Shown here: positions 24,088 to 34,278 of the stretch, piece after piece
Layout of the letters: every line of letters starts with the position of its first letter
How positions within the stretch are numbered: position 1 is the first letter of the stretch
NCBI RefSeq assembly: GCF_000013745.1
Contig: NC_007925.1
Coordinates: 310,001 to 374,000, forward strand
Length of the DNA: 64,000 nucleotides
Reading direction: 5' to 3'
Source of the DNA: Rhodopseudomonas_A palustris_F
GTDB taxonomy: Bacteria; Pseudomonadota; Alphaproteobacteria; Rhizobiales; Xanthobacteraceae
The notes under the pieces: generated by a model
The model's database searches: none
What the model was told of the DNA's origin: nothing
Seen by the model: the letters and a program-made list of their open reading frames with translations, nothing else
Made by a program: the position numbers and the translations under genes

Positions 24088-26418
24088 TCAGGCCGCCAGA
24101 TACCGCGAGGCCTGCATACTGGCCAACGCTTCGGTGAGTTTGTCGCGATCCAGCGGCTTGACCAGGAACCCGTCCATGCCGGCCTCGAAACAGGCATAAC
24201 GGTCTTCCACCAGCGTATTGGCGGTGAGCGCCAGGATCGGGGTGCGCCGGGCGCGGTGGCCGGCCTCGTGGGCGCGGATCCGCTTGGTGGTTTCGATGCC
24301 GTCGAGATGCGGCATCTGGATGTCCATCAGCACCAAGTCATAGGCAGCGCCGGCGGAGTCCGCGGCGAGCCAGGATTCCAGCGCCTGTTCGCCGTCGCTG
24401 GTGATCACGGCGCGGTGGCCGAGCTTGCTCAACAGCGAGCGCATCAACAGCGCGTTGATCTCGTTGTCTTCCGCCACCAAAATCGACAGCCCTTGCGGCG
24501 CCGGCTTGACCGGGCGGGTTGCCGCATCGGTTGCAGGATCTTGGGCCGGTTCGGCGAGATCGTCGTCGGCGATGCCCGGCGAAACAACGTCCGGCAAGCC
24601 CAGCCGCGCCGCCAAGGAGGCGGCGCGCAGCGGCTTCACCAGATAGCCGGTGAGTCCGGATGCCGCGGTGTCGCGCAGTTCATGGCGTTCCGCCGGCGTC
24701 AGCATCACGATGCGTTGCGCGGCGTGCGGCCGTGCGGCTTCCGCCAGCGATGCAACGTCGTCGGTGCCGATCGCCCGATCGATCAGGATCGCCTGCCAGG
24801 CGCGCTCCGGCAGCAAGGCTTGCGCGACCTCGCGATCGGCCAGTACGCAGGTCTGTGCGCCCCAGCGCTGCAGCCGCCGCGCGATCAGCGAGGCGGCGAT
24901 GGTTTGCGGCGCCACCAGCATGATCGCCTGGCCGGACAGATCCGGCGCGGTGACGCTGGCGGTCGCGCCGCCGGCTGCGGTCGCAGCGGCGGCGAGCGGG
25001 ACGACGAATTCGAAGGTCGAGCCGGTGCCTTGCGCGCTGTGCAAGGTGATCTGCCCGCCCATCCGTTTGACGATGCGGTCGCTGATGCTGAGCCCGAGCC
25101 CGGTGCCGCCATAGTTGCGAGCGATGAGTTCGTCGGCCTGTTCGAATTCCCGGAAGATCCGCGCCTGGGCCTCCGGCGCGATGCCGATGCCGGTGTCGCG
25201 CACCATGAAGCGGATCTCGCCGGGCATGGCGCCGGGCTCGACGATCAGCGCGACGCCGCCGGTGGCGGTGAATTTGATGGCGTTGCCGGCGAGATTGAGC
25301 AGCACCTGGCGCAGCCGCGCCGCGTCGCCGATCACTTCGGCCGGCAGCCGCTCGTCGACGTCGGCGGCGATTTCGAGGTGCCGCGCTTGCGCCCGCGGCG
25401 CCAGCAATTCGGTGATGTCCTCGATCAGCGCCGACAGCGCAAACGGCCGGTTCTCCAGGTCGATCTTGCCGGCTTCGATCTTGGAGTAATCCAACAGCTC
25501 CTCGATCAGCGAAGCCAAAGCATCGCCGGAGGTCTTCACCGCCCGGGCGTAGGTGGCCTGTTCGGGGGTGAGATGGGTGTCGAGCAGCAAGCCGCTCATG
25601 CCGATGATGCCGTTCAACGGGGTGCGGATCTCGTGCGACGCCATCGCCAGGAAGCGCGACTTGGCGCGGTTGGCGGTGTCGGCGATGTCGCGCGCCTCGG
25701 CCAGCGCGCGTTCGGTCTCGGCGCGCGCGGTGACGTCGCGGCCGACGCATTGGGTTTCCGCGGGCCGGCCGGAGTCGTTGCGCACGATTCCCTCGCGCCA
25801 GGCGATCCAGCGCGGACCGTGCGCCGTCGCGACTTTCTGGTCGTAAGTTCGGGTGCCGTTAGGCTCGGTGATGACCTCGCTTTGTTCGAGCACATCGAGC
25901 GTGTCCGGGCTGCCGATCAGCGCTGCCGACGCGCGCCCGGCCAATTCGCAGTACGCATCGTTGACGAAACCGATACGGCCCTCGGCGTCGCGCAGCACGA
26001 TCAGATCGCTTTGCGATTCGAACAGGCTGCGGGCGCGGTATTCGGCCTCCTGCAGTTCCCAGTTGCGGTCGGCGAGCGCGTCATTGTGCAAAGCGAGCAG
26101 TCGCAATTCATGCCGCGCGGCGCGCAGCTTGATGCTCGGGATGGCGAACAGCACGCAGCCGAGCCCGACCAGCAAACTGCCGGCGAACGCCACGGCGTGC
26201 GGGTGATAGCCGGCGAGTTCCACGCGACTGCCGACGATCAATCCGTAGGCGGCGCCGAATGCCGCAGCGAAGATCATGGCGACCCGGCCGGCGAGCTTGC
26301 GCCATGGGGCTCGCCGCGCAGTGCCGTCCGGCGCCAGGTTCAGATCAAGAGTTCCACTCACCAGTCCACCCGTCCTGCTCTCGATGCCTCGCGGCCGTGC
26401 TCCGGTGCGGTCTCTCAC
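24088..26418 (-). CDS. Membrane-bound hybrid sensor histidine kinase with PAS and two receiver domains
   Basis: A 776-residue two-component sensor. Two membrane segments (about 46-66 and 76-95) are followed by a short coiled coil and a PAS domain (130-230). HisKA follows with the phospho-accepting His262 in SHEIRTPLNG. The HATPase has N, G1 and G2 boxes at NAIKF, DTGIGI and GGTGLGLS. A first receiver-like domain (497-605) is degenerate but keeps Asp547 and a late KP pair. The C-terminal receiver (645-770) has the AEDN acidic pocket, phospho-accepting Asp699 in LVLMDIQMP and Lys754. No response-regulator gene is adjacent, so its partner is unknown. Confidence 0.92.
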   Translation of the reverse strand: MRDRTGARPRGIESRTGGLVSGTLDLNLAPDGTARRAPWRKLAGRVAMIFAAAFGAAYGLIVGSRVELAGYHPHAVAFAGSLLVGLGCVLFAIPSIKLRAARHELRLLALHNDALADRNWELQEAEYRARSLFESQSDLIVLRDAEGRIGFVNDAYCELAGRASAALIGSPDTLDVLEQSEVITEPNGTRTYDQKVATAHGPRWIAWREGIVRNDSGRPAETQCVGRDVTARAETERALAEARDIADTANRAKSRFLAMASHEIRTPLNGIIGMSGLLLDTHLTPEQATYARAVKTSGDALASLIEELLDYSKIEAGKIDLENRPFALSALIEDITELLAPRAQARHLEIAADVDERLPAEVIGDAARLRQVLLNLAGNAIKFTATGGVALIVEPGAMPGEIRFMVRDTGIGIAPEAQARIFREFEQADELIARNYGGTGLGLSISDRIVKRMGGQITLHSAQGTGSTFEFVVPLAAAATAAGGATASVTAPDLSGQAIMLVAPQTIAASLIARRLQRWGAQTCVLADREVAQALLPERAWQAILIDRAIGTDDVASLAEAARPHAAQRIVMLTPAERHELRDTAASGLTGYLVKPLRAASLAARLGLPDVVSPGIADDDLAEPAQDPATDAATRPVKPAPQGLSILVAEDNEINALLMRSLLSKLGHRAVITSDGEQALESWLAADSAGAAYDLVLMDIQMPHLDGIETTKRIRAHEAGHRARRTPILALTANTLVEDRYACFEAGMDGFLVKPLDRDKLTEALASMQASRYLAA

Positions 26419-26522
26419 CCGAACCGGACCGATGTCCGAACCGACGATGCCGAGACAACGTTGCTAAGAGCTTGAAATGCCGGGCGTCGAACATCGCCGC
26501 TGGGAACACGGTTGACCGCTGC

Positions 26523-27008
26523 TTAAGAGCCACCGTCCAGCGCGGCGACCAGATGCGCCGGCGCGGCGTTGGCGCCGACGATCAGCGCCGCGGCCTCGCG
26601 TTCGCTGACGCGGCTGGAGCGGACGAAGATCCGGTAGTCGGCATCGCGGTCGCGCGACAAGTGAATCACCGGATCGGCGCCGGACGGCGTCGGCGTGATC
26701 GCGATCAAGCGCGGGCTTTCGCCGCGCTCGCAGCCGGCCGGCTCGGCGGCGTCGATGTCGTCGACTACGGTGAAATCGGCTTGCTCCGGCGCGTCGACGA
26801 TCTGCACCCGCACGCTGGCGCGGCTGGCGTCGTCGGTGAAGCTGACATGAAGACCGGCCTGCCAGGGCGTCGGGGCGAGTTGCGCGGCGCCATCGCCGAG
26901 CGCGATGCAGGGCCGCGGGCCGGGGCTCAATTCGCCGCCGGCGAACACGCCGACCAGCAATAGCGGGATGGTGGAGGCGAGAATTCCGAAACGCAACATG
27001 ATACGCAC
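26523..27008 (-). CDS. Secreted protein of unknown function
   Basis: A 161-residue protein with an N-terminal signal-peptide-like stretch (RFGILASTIPLLLVGVFAG) and a soluble remainder with no family I recognise. An ATG three codons in is an equally good start. It contains two cysteines in the mature part (RPCIALG, AGCERGE) that could form a disulfide. It lies 104 bases upstream of the sensor kinase on the same strand, so it could be its first cotranscribed gene; a functional link is only a guess. Confidence 0.65.
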   Translation of the reverse strand: MRIMLRFGILASTIPLLLVGVFAGGELSPGPRPCIALGDGAAQLAPTPWQAGLHVSFTDDASRASVRVQIVDAPEQADFTVVDDIDAAEPAGCERGESPRLIAITPTPSGADPVIHLSRDRDADYRIFVRSSRVSEREAAALIVGANAAPAHLVAALDGGS

Positions 27009-27229
27009 TCGCTCGGCGGCCCCGACAAAATGGAGCTATGGTTGGCGAAGCGTAAACGAAAGTCGTTACCAGGCGGTTACGCAGGTGATGATCTGCAACT
27101 GCAACGCGCTGCAGGCGCCAAGACCGCCGGAGGTCTTGTTAGTTGAGCGTCTGGTCGCGCATCGGCAGCGCCGCCCTGCGAACGCGACACGACCGATCGG
27201 CGCCGAGGCCGCCAAACCGAAAACAACGC

Positions 27230-27360
27230 CGTCATTCCGGGGCGCGAGAGCGACAGCTCGAGCGAACCCGGAATCTCGCAACAGGTGGCGGCGCTATAAG
27301 GTGCGAGTGCGCGCGGTGTCATTCCGGGTTCGCTAGCCAAAGGCTGGCGCTTCGGAATGA
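27230..27360. repeat. Dispersed palindromic repeat, family B
   Basis: Starts CGTCATTCCGGGGCGCGAG with inner arm GAACCCGGAATCTCG and ends TGTCATTCCGGGTTCG...CGGAATGA. The right arm is rearranged compared with the copy after coaE. Confidence 0.65.
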
Positions 27361-27419
27361 GCCGGCGTTTGAGAGCGCATCAACGAAAGCTCTCGGCTAC
27401 GCTCACCAGCCCAGGCCTG

Positions 27420-27556
27420 GTGTCCCGGACGCCGAGCAGCGCTCTTGCGCTGCGACGCGAGCCGGGACCGTTACGAAGTGCCGCGTTCCGTAACGGCCCC
27501 GGCTCTGCAGCGCATCACGCGCAAGAGCGGCGCGACGCACCGCGTCCGGGGCACGC
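27420..27556. repeat. Dispersed palindromic repeat, family C
   Basis: Starts GTGTCCCGGACGCCGAGCAG and ends CGCGTCCGGGGCACG. The inner arms GAGCCGGGACCGTTACG and CGTAACGGCCCCGGCTC are near-perfect reverse complements. Confidence 0.85.
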
Positions 27557-27618
27557 ATCTTGGGGCGACACTCGCCGTTCGGCTTGCGTCGGGTATGCCA
27601 GGATGGTGCCGTCAACGG

Positions 27619-29157
27619 TCACGCGGCGCGGCGCAGGTCTTCCGCCAGTGCGCGGTACGACAAGGCCTCGGCGAGATGCAGCCGGCCGATGGTTTCGGCG
27701 CCGTCGAGGTCGGCCAGCGTGCGGGCGACCCGCAGCACGCGGTGATAGCCGCGCGCCGACAGACGCATCGATTCGGCGGCGTCGCGCAGCAGCGCGGCCC
27801 CCGAAGAATCCGGCCGCGCGATCTTTTCCAGCACCGCGGCCGGCGCCTCGGCATTGGTGCGAACCTGCGGCAGCCCGGCCGCGGCGTAGCGTTGGCGTTG
27901 GATGTCGCGGGCGGCGGCGACGCGGGCGGCGACCTCGGCGGAGCCTTCGCTGGGCGGCGGCAGGATCAGGTCGGCGGCGGTCACCGCCGGCACCTCGATG
28001 CGCAGGTCGATGCGGTCCATCAACGGACCGGAAATTCGCGATTGATAGTCGGCGGTACAGCGGTCGAGCCGGCCGCGCTTGCAGGAGAAGCCGGGATCGT
28101 AAGCATGGCCGCAGCGGCACGGGTTCATCGCGCCGACCAGCATGAACCGCGCCGGATAGGTGACGCGGTGGTTGGCGCGCGACACCGCGACCTCGCCGTT
28201 CTCCATCGGCGCGCGCAGCGAATCCAGCACCCGGGCGTCGAACTCCGGCAATTCGTCGAGAAACAGCACGCCCTGATGCGCCAGCGAGATTTCGCCGGGC
28301 TTGGCGCGGATGCCGCCGCCGGTCAGGGCCGCCATCGAGGCGGAATGATGCGGCGCGCGGAACGGCCGCCGCGCGGTCAGGGCGCCGTCGCGGATCTCGC
28401 CGGCGACGGACGCAATCATCGAGACTTCGAGGAGTTCGGACGGCGACAACGGCGGCAGGATCGACGGCAGCCGCGCCGCCAGCATCGACTTGCCGGCGCC
28501 GGGCGCCCCGATCATCAGAAGGTGGTGCCCGCCGGCCGCGGCTATCTCCAGCGCGCGCTTGGCGCTTTCCTGGCCCTTGATGTCGCGCAAATCGAGCAGC
28601 GAGGCGGGCGCTTCGTGCACCTTCGGCTGCGGTCGGCTCAGCAGTTGTGTGCCCTTGAAATGATTGGCGATCTGGATCAGCGAGTTGGCCGCGATGATCT
28701 GGATGTCGGGGCTGGCCCAGGCCGCCTCGGAGCCGCAGGCGGCGGGACAGATCAAGCCCTCGTCGCGGGAGTTGGCGCCGATCGCCGCCGGCAGCACGCC
28801 CGCCACCGGGGCGATCGAGCCGTCGAGCCCCAATTCGCCGAGCACGGTGAAGCCGGCCAATGCGTCGGCGGGAATCGCGCCGATCGCCGCCATCAATCCC
28901 AGCGCGATCGGCAGATCGTAATGGCTGCCTTCCTTGGGCAGATCGGCCGGCGCCAGGTTGACGGTGATGCGCCGCGCCGGCAGCGCCAGGCCCGACGCGA
29001 TCAGCGCCGAACGCACCCGCTCGCGGGCTTCCGACACCGCCTTGTCGGGCAGCCCGACCAGATAGAACGCCGGCAGCCCGGGCGCGACCTGCACCTGCAC
29101 GTCGACCGCTCTCGCCTCGATCCCTTCGAACGCGACGGTGGTTACCCGCTGCACCAT
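27619..29157 (-). CDS. comM: ComM/YifB-family Mg-chelatase-like AAA ATPase
   Basis: ComM is a hexameric helicase that drives branch migration during integration of transformed DNA; relatives are widespread even in bacteria not known to be transformable. The 512-residue protein has an N-terminal LonC-like domain (about 1-175), then the AAA domain with Walker A GAPGAGKSML near 215. GVLFLDELPEF (Walker B) follows, with the zinc-knuckle-like NPCRCGHAYD...FSCKRG in the insert. I chose the ATG giving MVQRVTTVAFEG, which matches the family start; a longer frame adds 22 residues. Confidence 0.95.
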   Translation of the reverse strand: MVQRVTTVAFEGIEARAVDVQVQVAPGLPAFYLVGLPDKAVSEARERVRSALIASGLALPARRITVNLAPADLPKEGSHYDLPIALGLMAAIGAIPADALAGFTVLGELGLDGSIAPVAGVLPAAIGANSRDEGLICPAACGSEAAWASPDIQIIAANSLIQIANHFKGTQLLSRPQPKVHEAPASLLDLRDIKGQESAKRALEIAAAGGHHLLMIGAPGAGKSMLAARLPSILPPLSPSELLEVSMIASVAGEIRDGALTARRPFRAPHHSASMAALTGGGIRAKPGEISLAHQGVLFLDELPEFDARVLDSLRAPMENGEVAVSRANHRVTYPARFMLVGAMNPCRCGHAYDPGFSCKRGRLDRCTADYQSRISGPLMDRIDLRIEVPAVTAADLILPPPSEGSAEVAARVAAARDIQRQRYAAAGLPQVRTNAEAPAAVLEKIARPDSSGAALLRDAAESMRLSARGYHRVLRVARTLADLDGAETIGRLHLAEALSYRALAEDLRRAA

Positions 29158-29355
29158 GGCCCTGCTCCTCGCGTGCAAAGCTAGCGCAGGACACGCAATC
29201 CGACAAGAACATTCGAAGAACATAGAAGTCGACGGTGCATTGCTGCCAAGCGGTTGGTTTGTCGGGCGATACGACGCCGTTGCGGCAGTAATTCGTTAAG
29301 AGGCTTATGCAAATCCTGTGCAGATGGCACACCAAGATGTCCGCAGTTGAAGATC

Positions 29356-30408
29356 ATGCCCCTTCATCGTCTCCAGCCTACGGCATCGAGCGCTGCCGAA
29401 ATGACCGCGGCTCTGCAATCCCAGGTCGACGCGCAGGCAGCGCTGATCCGGGAGCTGAGCGCGTCGCTCGCCCATAGCCGGAAAATCTTCGATCGCTCCT
29501 CGGCCGCGGCCCGGATCGGCGTCTGGGAATGCACGCTGCCCGACGAGTCGCTGTCGTGGACCGATGTGGTCTACGATCTTTTCGACCTGCCGCGCGGCGC
29601 GGTGCTCAATCGCCGCCAGCTGCTGGACTGCTATCCAGAAGAATCGGCCCGAGCGTTGCACCGACTGCGCAGCAGCGCCATCGAACAGCTCAGCGGCTTC
29701 AGCCTTGATACCGAGATCGTCACCGTCAAGGGCAACCGGCGCTGGATCCGGATCACCGCGACGGTGGAGTCCGAGGACGGCGTTGCGGTGCGCATCTTCG
29801 GCATCAAGCAGGACATCACCGACGAGAAAATTCTCGCCGACCGCACCCGCTACCTCGCCGAATTCGACGTCGTCACCGGGCTCGCCAACCGCGGCCGGTT
29901 TCAATCGACGCTGGCGCAGCTCGACGAGGCGGCCGACGCCCGACCGTTCGGTGCGCTGCTGTTGGTCGACCTCGACGAGTTCAAGGCGGTCAATGATTGC
30001 TTCGGTCACGCCGCCGGCGACGAATGCCTGAAGCAGGCTGGACAACGCATCAGCAAGGCCTGCGGCGACGCCAGGCTGGTGGCGCGGTTCGGCGGCGATG
30101 AATTCGCCGTGCTGCTGGGATCTCACCAGCGGTTCGCGGAGATTTCCGAGATCGCCCGCAGCATCATCGAAGAGATGCGTCGTCCGATCGTCTTCCATGG
30201 CCACGAGCTGCAGCTTGGTGCCTCCGTCGGCGTTGCCCTGGTCGATGGCTGCACGGCGTCGCAACTTTTTGTCATGGCCGACAAGGCGCTCTATGCGGCG
30301 AAAGAGGCCGGCCGCGGCACGTTCCGGATTCACAAGCCCGGAACGGGCGGGCGAACGGCGGCCGTGACGCGACCGCCGGGCGGACCGCGCCGGATCCTGC
30401 GCGGCTGA
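29356..30408 (+). CDS. PAS-GGDEF diguanylate cyclase
   Basis: Diguanylate cyclases make cyclic di-GMP from two GTP to control motility and attachment. The 350-residue protein has a short N-terminal coiled coil, a PAS-like domain at about 45-160 (ARIGVWECTLPDESLSWTD) and a GGDEF domain at about 175-335. The active-site motif is RFGGDEFAVL, intact. The inhibitory RxxD site usually found five residues before it is absent (the sequence there is GDAR), so product inhibition may be lacking. No membrane segment is seen. The start may instead be MTAALQSQ, 15 codons in. Confidence 0.9.
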   Translation: MPLHRLQPTASSAAEMTAALQSQVDAQAALIRELSASLAHSRKIFDRSSAAARIGVWECTLPDESLSWTDVVYDLFDLPRGAVLNRRQLLDCYPEESARALHRLRSSAIEQLSGFSLDTEIVTVKGNRRWIRITATVESEDGVAVRIFGIKQDITDEKILADRTRYLAEFDVVTGLANRGRFQSTLAQLDEAADARPFGALLLVDLDEFKAVNDCFGHAAGDECLKQAGQRISKACGDARLVARFGGDEFAVLLGSHQRFAEISEIARSIIEEMRRPIVFHGHELQLGASVGVALVDGCTASQLFVMADKALYAAKEAGRGTFRIHKPGTGGRTAAVTRPPGGPRRILRG

Positions 30409-30412
30409 ACGC

Positions 30413-31354
30413 TCAGCCGCGCTTTTTCTCGATCACGTCCCAGATTCGCGCCGCGACGTCCGGCCCGCCGAGCTTGGCGATGGCGCGGATTCCCGTGGGA
30501 GATGTGACGTTGATCTCGGTGAGGTGGCCGTCGATCACGTCGATGCCGACGAACAGCAATCCGCGCTGCCGCAGATGCGGCCCCAGCCGCTCGCAGATTT
30601 CGCGTTCGCGTTCGGTCAGGTCGGTGGCCCGTGCAGCGCCGCCGCGTACCATGTTGGAACGCAGATCGTCCTCCGCCGGCACGCGGTTGACCGCGCCGGC
30701 GAATTCGCCGTCGACCAGGATGATGCGCTTGTCGCCGTGCTTCACCTCGGGGAGGAAGCGCTGGATCACCCAGGGCTCGCGGAACGTCACCGAGAACATG
30801 TCGAACAGCGAGCCGAAATTCATGTCCTGCGGCAGCACCCGAAACACCGCGGCGCCGCCATGGCCGTGCAGCGGCTTCATCACCACCGCGCCGTGCTCGG
30901 CGCGAAACGAATTGATCTCGGCGAGATTGCGCGAGATCAGCGTCGGCGGCATCAGGTCGGCGAAGTCCATCACGAACAGCTTTTCCGGGGCGTTGCGCAC
31001 GCTCGCCGGATCGTTGACCACCAGCGTGTCGGGATGGATGCGCTCGAGGAAATGCGTGTTGGTGATGTAGGCGAGGTCGAATGGCGGATCCTGCCGCAAC
31101 AGCACCACGTCGAAGTCGCGCATGTTCTTGCGCTGCGCTTCGCCGAGCGTGAAGTGATCGCCGGGCTGATCGCGCACGCTGAGCGACTGCACCGAGCCGA
31201 CCAGATCGTTGCCGCGCAGCGATAATTGGTCGGGCGTGTAGTAGCTCAGGGTATGTCCGCGCTGTTGCGCTTCGAGCAGCAGCGCGAAAGTGGAGTCGCC
31301 GCGGATGTTGATGCGGGCGATCGGGTCCATCTGGACGGCGACGTTCAAGGTCAT
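30413..31354 (-). CDS. gshB: Glutathione synthetase
   Basis: GshB joins gamma-glutamylcysteine and glycine to form glutathione. The 313-residue ATP-grasp protein begins with the family segment VAVQMDPIARINIRGDSTFAL split over the first 23 residues and has DVVLLRQDPPFDLAYI near 82. VMKPLHGHGGAAVFR near 158 contributes to ATP binding, and the C-terminal ITEINVTSPTG-type metal site reads LTEINVTSPTGIR. It is convergent with the diguanylate cyclase, with only four bases between stop codons, and lies downstream of yraN. Confidence 0.97.
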   Translation of the reverse strand: MTLNVAVQMDPIARINIRGDSTFALLLEAQQRGHTLSYYTPDQLSLRGNDLVGSVQSLSVRDQPGDHFTLGEAQRKNMRDFDVVLLRQDPPFDLAYITNTHFLERIHPDTLVVNDPASVRNAPEKLFVMDFADLMPPTLISRNLAEINSFRAEHGAVVMKPLHGHGGAAVFRVLPQDMNFGSLFDMFSVTFREPWVIQRFLPEVKHGDKRIILVDGEFAGAVNRVPAEDDLRSNMVRGGAARATDLTEREREICERLGPHLRQRGLLFVGIDVIDGHLTEINVTSPTGIRAIAKLGGPDVAARIWDVIEKKRG

Positions 31355-31398
31355 AGGCAGAATTCCGGTTTCGTGGAGGTGGGATGAAGGCGCGGGCC

Positions 31399-31792
31399 TT
31401 AGGGGCTGGCGTCGAACGCCGCCGGCAGGTGCCGAGGCAAAGATTTCGGCGCGATCAGCACGGCGTCGAAGCGCAGCTCAAAGTCGGCGTGTTCGGGATG
31501 CGCCATCAGCCAGGCCTGCGCGGCGTCGATGATGCGTTGTTGCTGACGCGGCGTCACCGCATAGGCGGCGTCGTCGAGCTTGGCGCGGGCTTTGACTTCG
31601 ACGAAGGCCAGAAGATTGCGCCGCCGCGCCACCAGGTCGATCTCGCCGTAGGGCGTGCGAAAGCGCCGCGCCACGATGCGATAGCCCTTGGCGATCAGAT
31701 AGGCGGCGGCGCGGGCCTCGGCCGAGATGCCGGTGCGAAACGCCGCCACCCGCTCCGGCGCGGCCGCGTGCGGCGCCGGCGAGCGCGCGTCG

Positions 31793-31806
<14 letters not shown>
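31399..31806 (-). CDS. YraN/UPF0102 family nuclease-like protein
   Basis: A 135-residue protein of the UPF0102 family, which has an endonuclease-like fold and no settled role. The family core is visible: AAYLIAKGYRIVARRFRTPYGEIDLVARR split around residue 50, and FVEVKAR near 80; the Asp and Glu-x-Lys make a PD-(D/E)XK-type site. I chose the ATG giving MAKSSDARS, which overlaps the last 14 bases of rsmI. The rsmI-yraN-gshB order is common in alphaproteobacteria. Confidence 0.9.
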
Positions 31807-32746
<940 letters not shown>

Positions 32747-32913
32747 GGCGGCAATCTAAGAGGAAATCGGCAAAAGCCCACAGGGAATTGCGCTCGCTCA
32801 CGCCTCAGCATAAACCTTTTGTTTTACTTAACCATTCGCGGACAATATGGCTGAATCCGTCCTGCGTCCGGAGTTCGTCCGGGCCGACGAAGTCGGTCAG
32901 TGGAAGAAATGCT

Positions 32914-34116
32914 ATGGCGGGACCGCGCGATCCAACTAGGCCGGGACACACCCGACGCAACGCGGTGGGGCTGATCCTCGGCGCGCCGCTTTTGTCCGCC
33001 TGCGCCGGCGTGCAGCAATCGCTGACCGGGCCGTTTTCCTCGACGACCCCGCAGCCGGGTTCCGCTGGCCCGGCGCAACAGCCGGCCGCGGTCGGCACCG
33101 GCCAGGTCAAGGTCGGGCTGATCCTGCCATTGTCGGCGCCCGGCAATGCCGGCGTCGCGGCGCAATCGATGAAGAACGCCGCCGAATTGGCGCTGGCGGA
33201 ATTCCAGAATCCCAACATCCAGCTCCTGATCAAGGACGACGCCGGCAATCCGCAGGGCGCCCAGGCCGGCACCCAGCAGGCGCTCGACGAGGGCGCGGAA
33301 ATCATCTTGGGGCCGTTGTTCGCGCTGGCGGTGCCGGCCACCGCGCAGCTGGCGCGGGCCCGCGGGGTCTCGGTGATCGCGTTCTCCACCGATTCCAGCG
33401 TCGCCGGCCGCGGCGTCTATCTGTTGAGCTTTCTGCCGGAATCCGACGTCGTGCGGATCGTCGATTACGCCGCCTCCACCGGCAAAAGGTCGTTCGCAGC
33501 CCTGCTGCCGGAAAACGCCTACGGCAATGTGGTCGAGGCCGCCTTCAAGCAGGCGGTCGGCCGCAAGGGCGGCCGCATCGTGGCGTTCGAACGCTACGGC
33601 ACCGATCGCGCCACCCCGGCGCGCACCGTCGCCGCGGCGCTCGGCGGCGCCGACGCGTTGTTCTTGGCCGACGACGGCGAGGCGCTGGTCGGCGTGGCCG
33701 ACGCGTTGACCGCTGCGGGGGCTGATCTCAAGCGCGTGCAACTGCTCGGCACCGGGCTGTGGGACAACCCGCGGGTGTTCGGCAACGCCGCGCTGCAGGG
33801 CGGGCTCTATGCCGCGCCGGATCCGTCGGGCTTCCGCGCCTTCTCCGCGCGCTACCGCACCAGATACGGCGCCGATCCGGTGCGCACAGCGACGCTGGCC
33901 TACGACGCGGTGGCGCTGGTGGCGGCCTTGGCGCGCACCCAGGGCGCGCAGCGGTTCTCGCCCGAGGTGCTGACCAATCCGTCGGGCTTTGCCGGCATCG
34001 ACGGGCTGTTTCGTTTCCGCGCCGACGGCAGCAACGAGCGCGGCCTCGCGGTGATGCGAGTCGGCTCCGGCGGCAGCCAGCCGGCGGCCGGTTCGCCGAA
34101 GAGTTTTGGCGCCTGA
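32914..34116 (+). CDS. Penicillin-binding protein activator-like lipoprotein (LppC/LpoA family)
   Basis: A 400-residue predicted lipoprotein with lipobox LLSACAG near residue 27 after a basic twin-residue start. The rest is a periplasmic-binding-protein fold (about 65-385): VKVGLILPLSAPGNAGVAAQS, then FYAL-type GPLFALAVPATAQLAR. In gamma-proteobacteria LpoA activates PBP1A, and the usual neighbours rsmI and yraN are present here. The alphaproteobacterial version lacks the extra N-terminal repeats of LpoA, so activation of a penicillin-binding protein is inferred. Confidence 0.85.
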   Translation: MAGPRDPTRPGHTRRNAVGLILGAPLLSACAGVQQSLTGPFSSTTPQPGSAGPAQQPAAVGTGQVKVGLILPLSAPGNAGVAAQSMKNAAELALAEFQNPNIQLLIKDDAGNPQGAQAGTQQALDEGAEIILGPLFALAVPATAQLARARGVSVIAFSTDSSVAGRGVYLLSFLPESDVVRIVDYAASTGKRSFAALLPENAYGNVVEAAFKQAVGRKGGRIVAFERYGTDRATPARTVAAALGGADALFLADDGEALVGVADALTAAGADLKRVQLLGTGLWDNPRVFGNAALQGGLYAAPDPSGFRAFSARYRTRYGADPVRTATLAYDAVALVAALARTQGAQRFSPEVLTNPSGFAGIDGLFRFRADGSNERGLAVMRVGSGGSQPAAGSPKSFGA

Positions 34117-34128
34117 GGTATTTCGAGC

Positions 34129-34262
34129 GTGCCCCGGACGCAGTGCAACGCGCCGCTCTTGCGGCGTGGTGCGCTGCAGAGCCGGGGCCGTTACGACGGC
34201 AGCGCTTGAGACGGTCCCGGCTCGCATCGCAGCGCAAGCGCGCTGCTCGCGTCCGGGACACA
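34129..34262. repeat. Dispersed palindromic repeat, family C
   Basis: Starts GTGCCCCGGACGCAGTGCAA and ends CTCGCGTCCGGGACAC; inner arms GCCGGGGCCGTTACG and GACGGTCCCGGCTCG. It lies between the convergent lipoprotein gene and hemW. Confidence 0.85.
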
Positions 34263-34278
34263 ATGCCTCATGGAAAGC

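Larger units (their letters stand above)
27009..27618. other. Repeat-rich intergenic region upstream of the secreted protein
   Basis: About 600 bases with no convincing gene. It holds one family B and one family C palindromic repeat; the rest shows no feature I can name. Confidence 0.6.
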
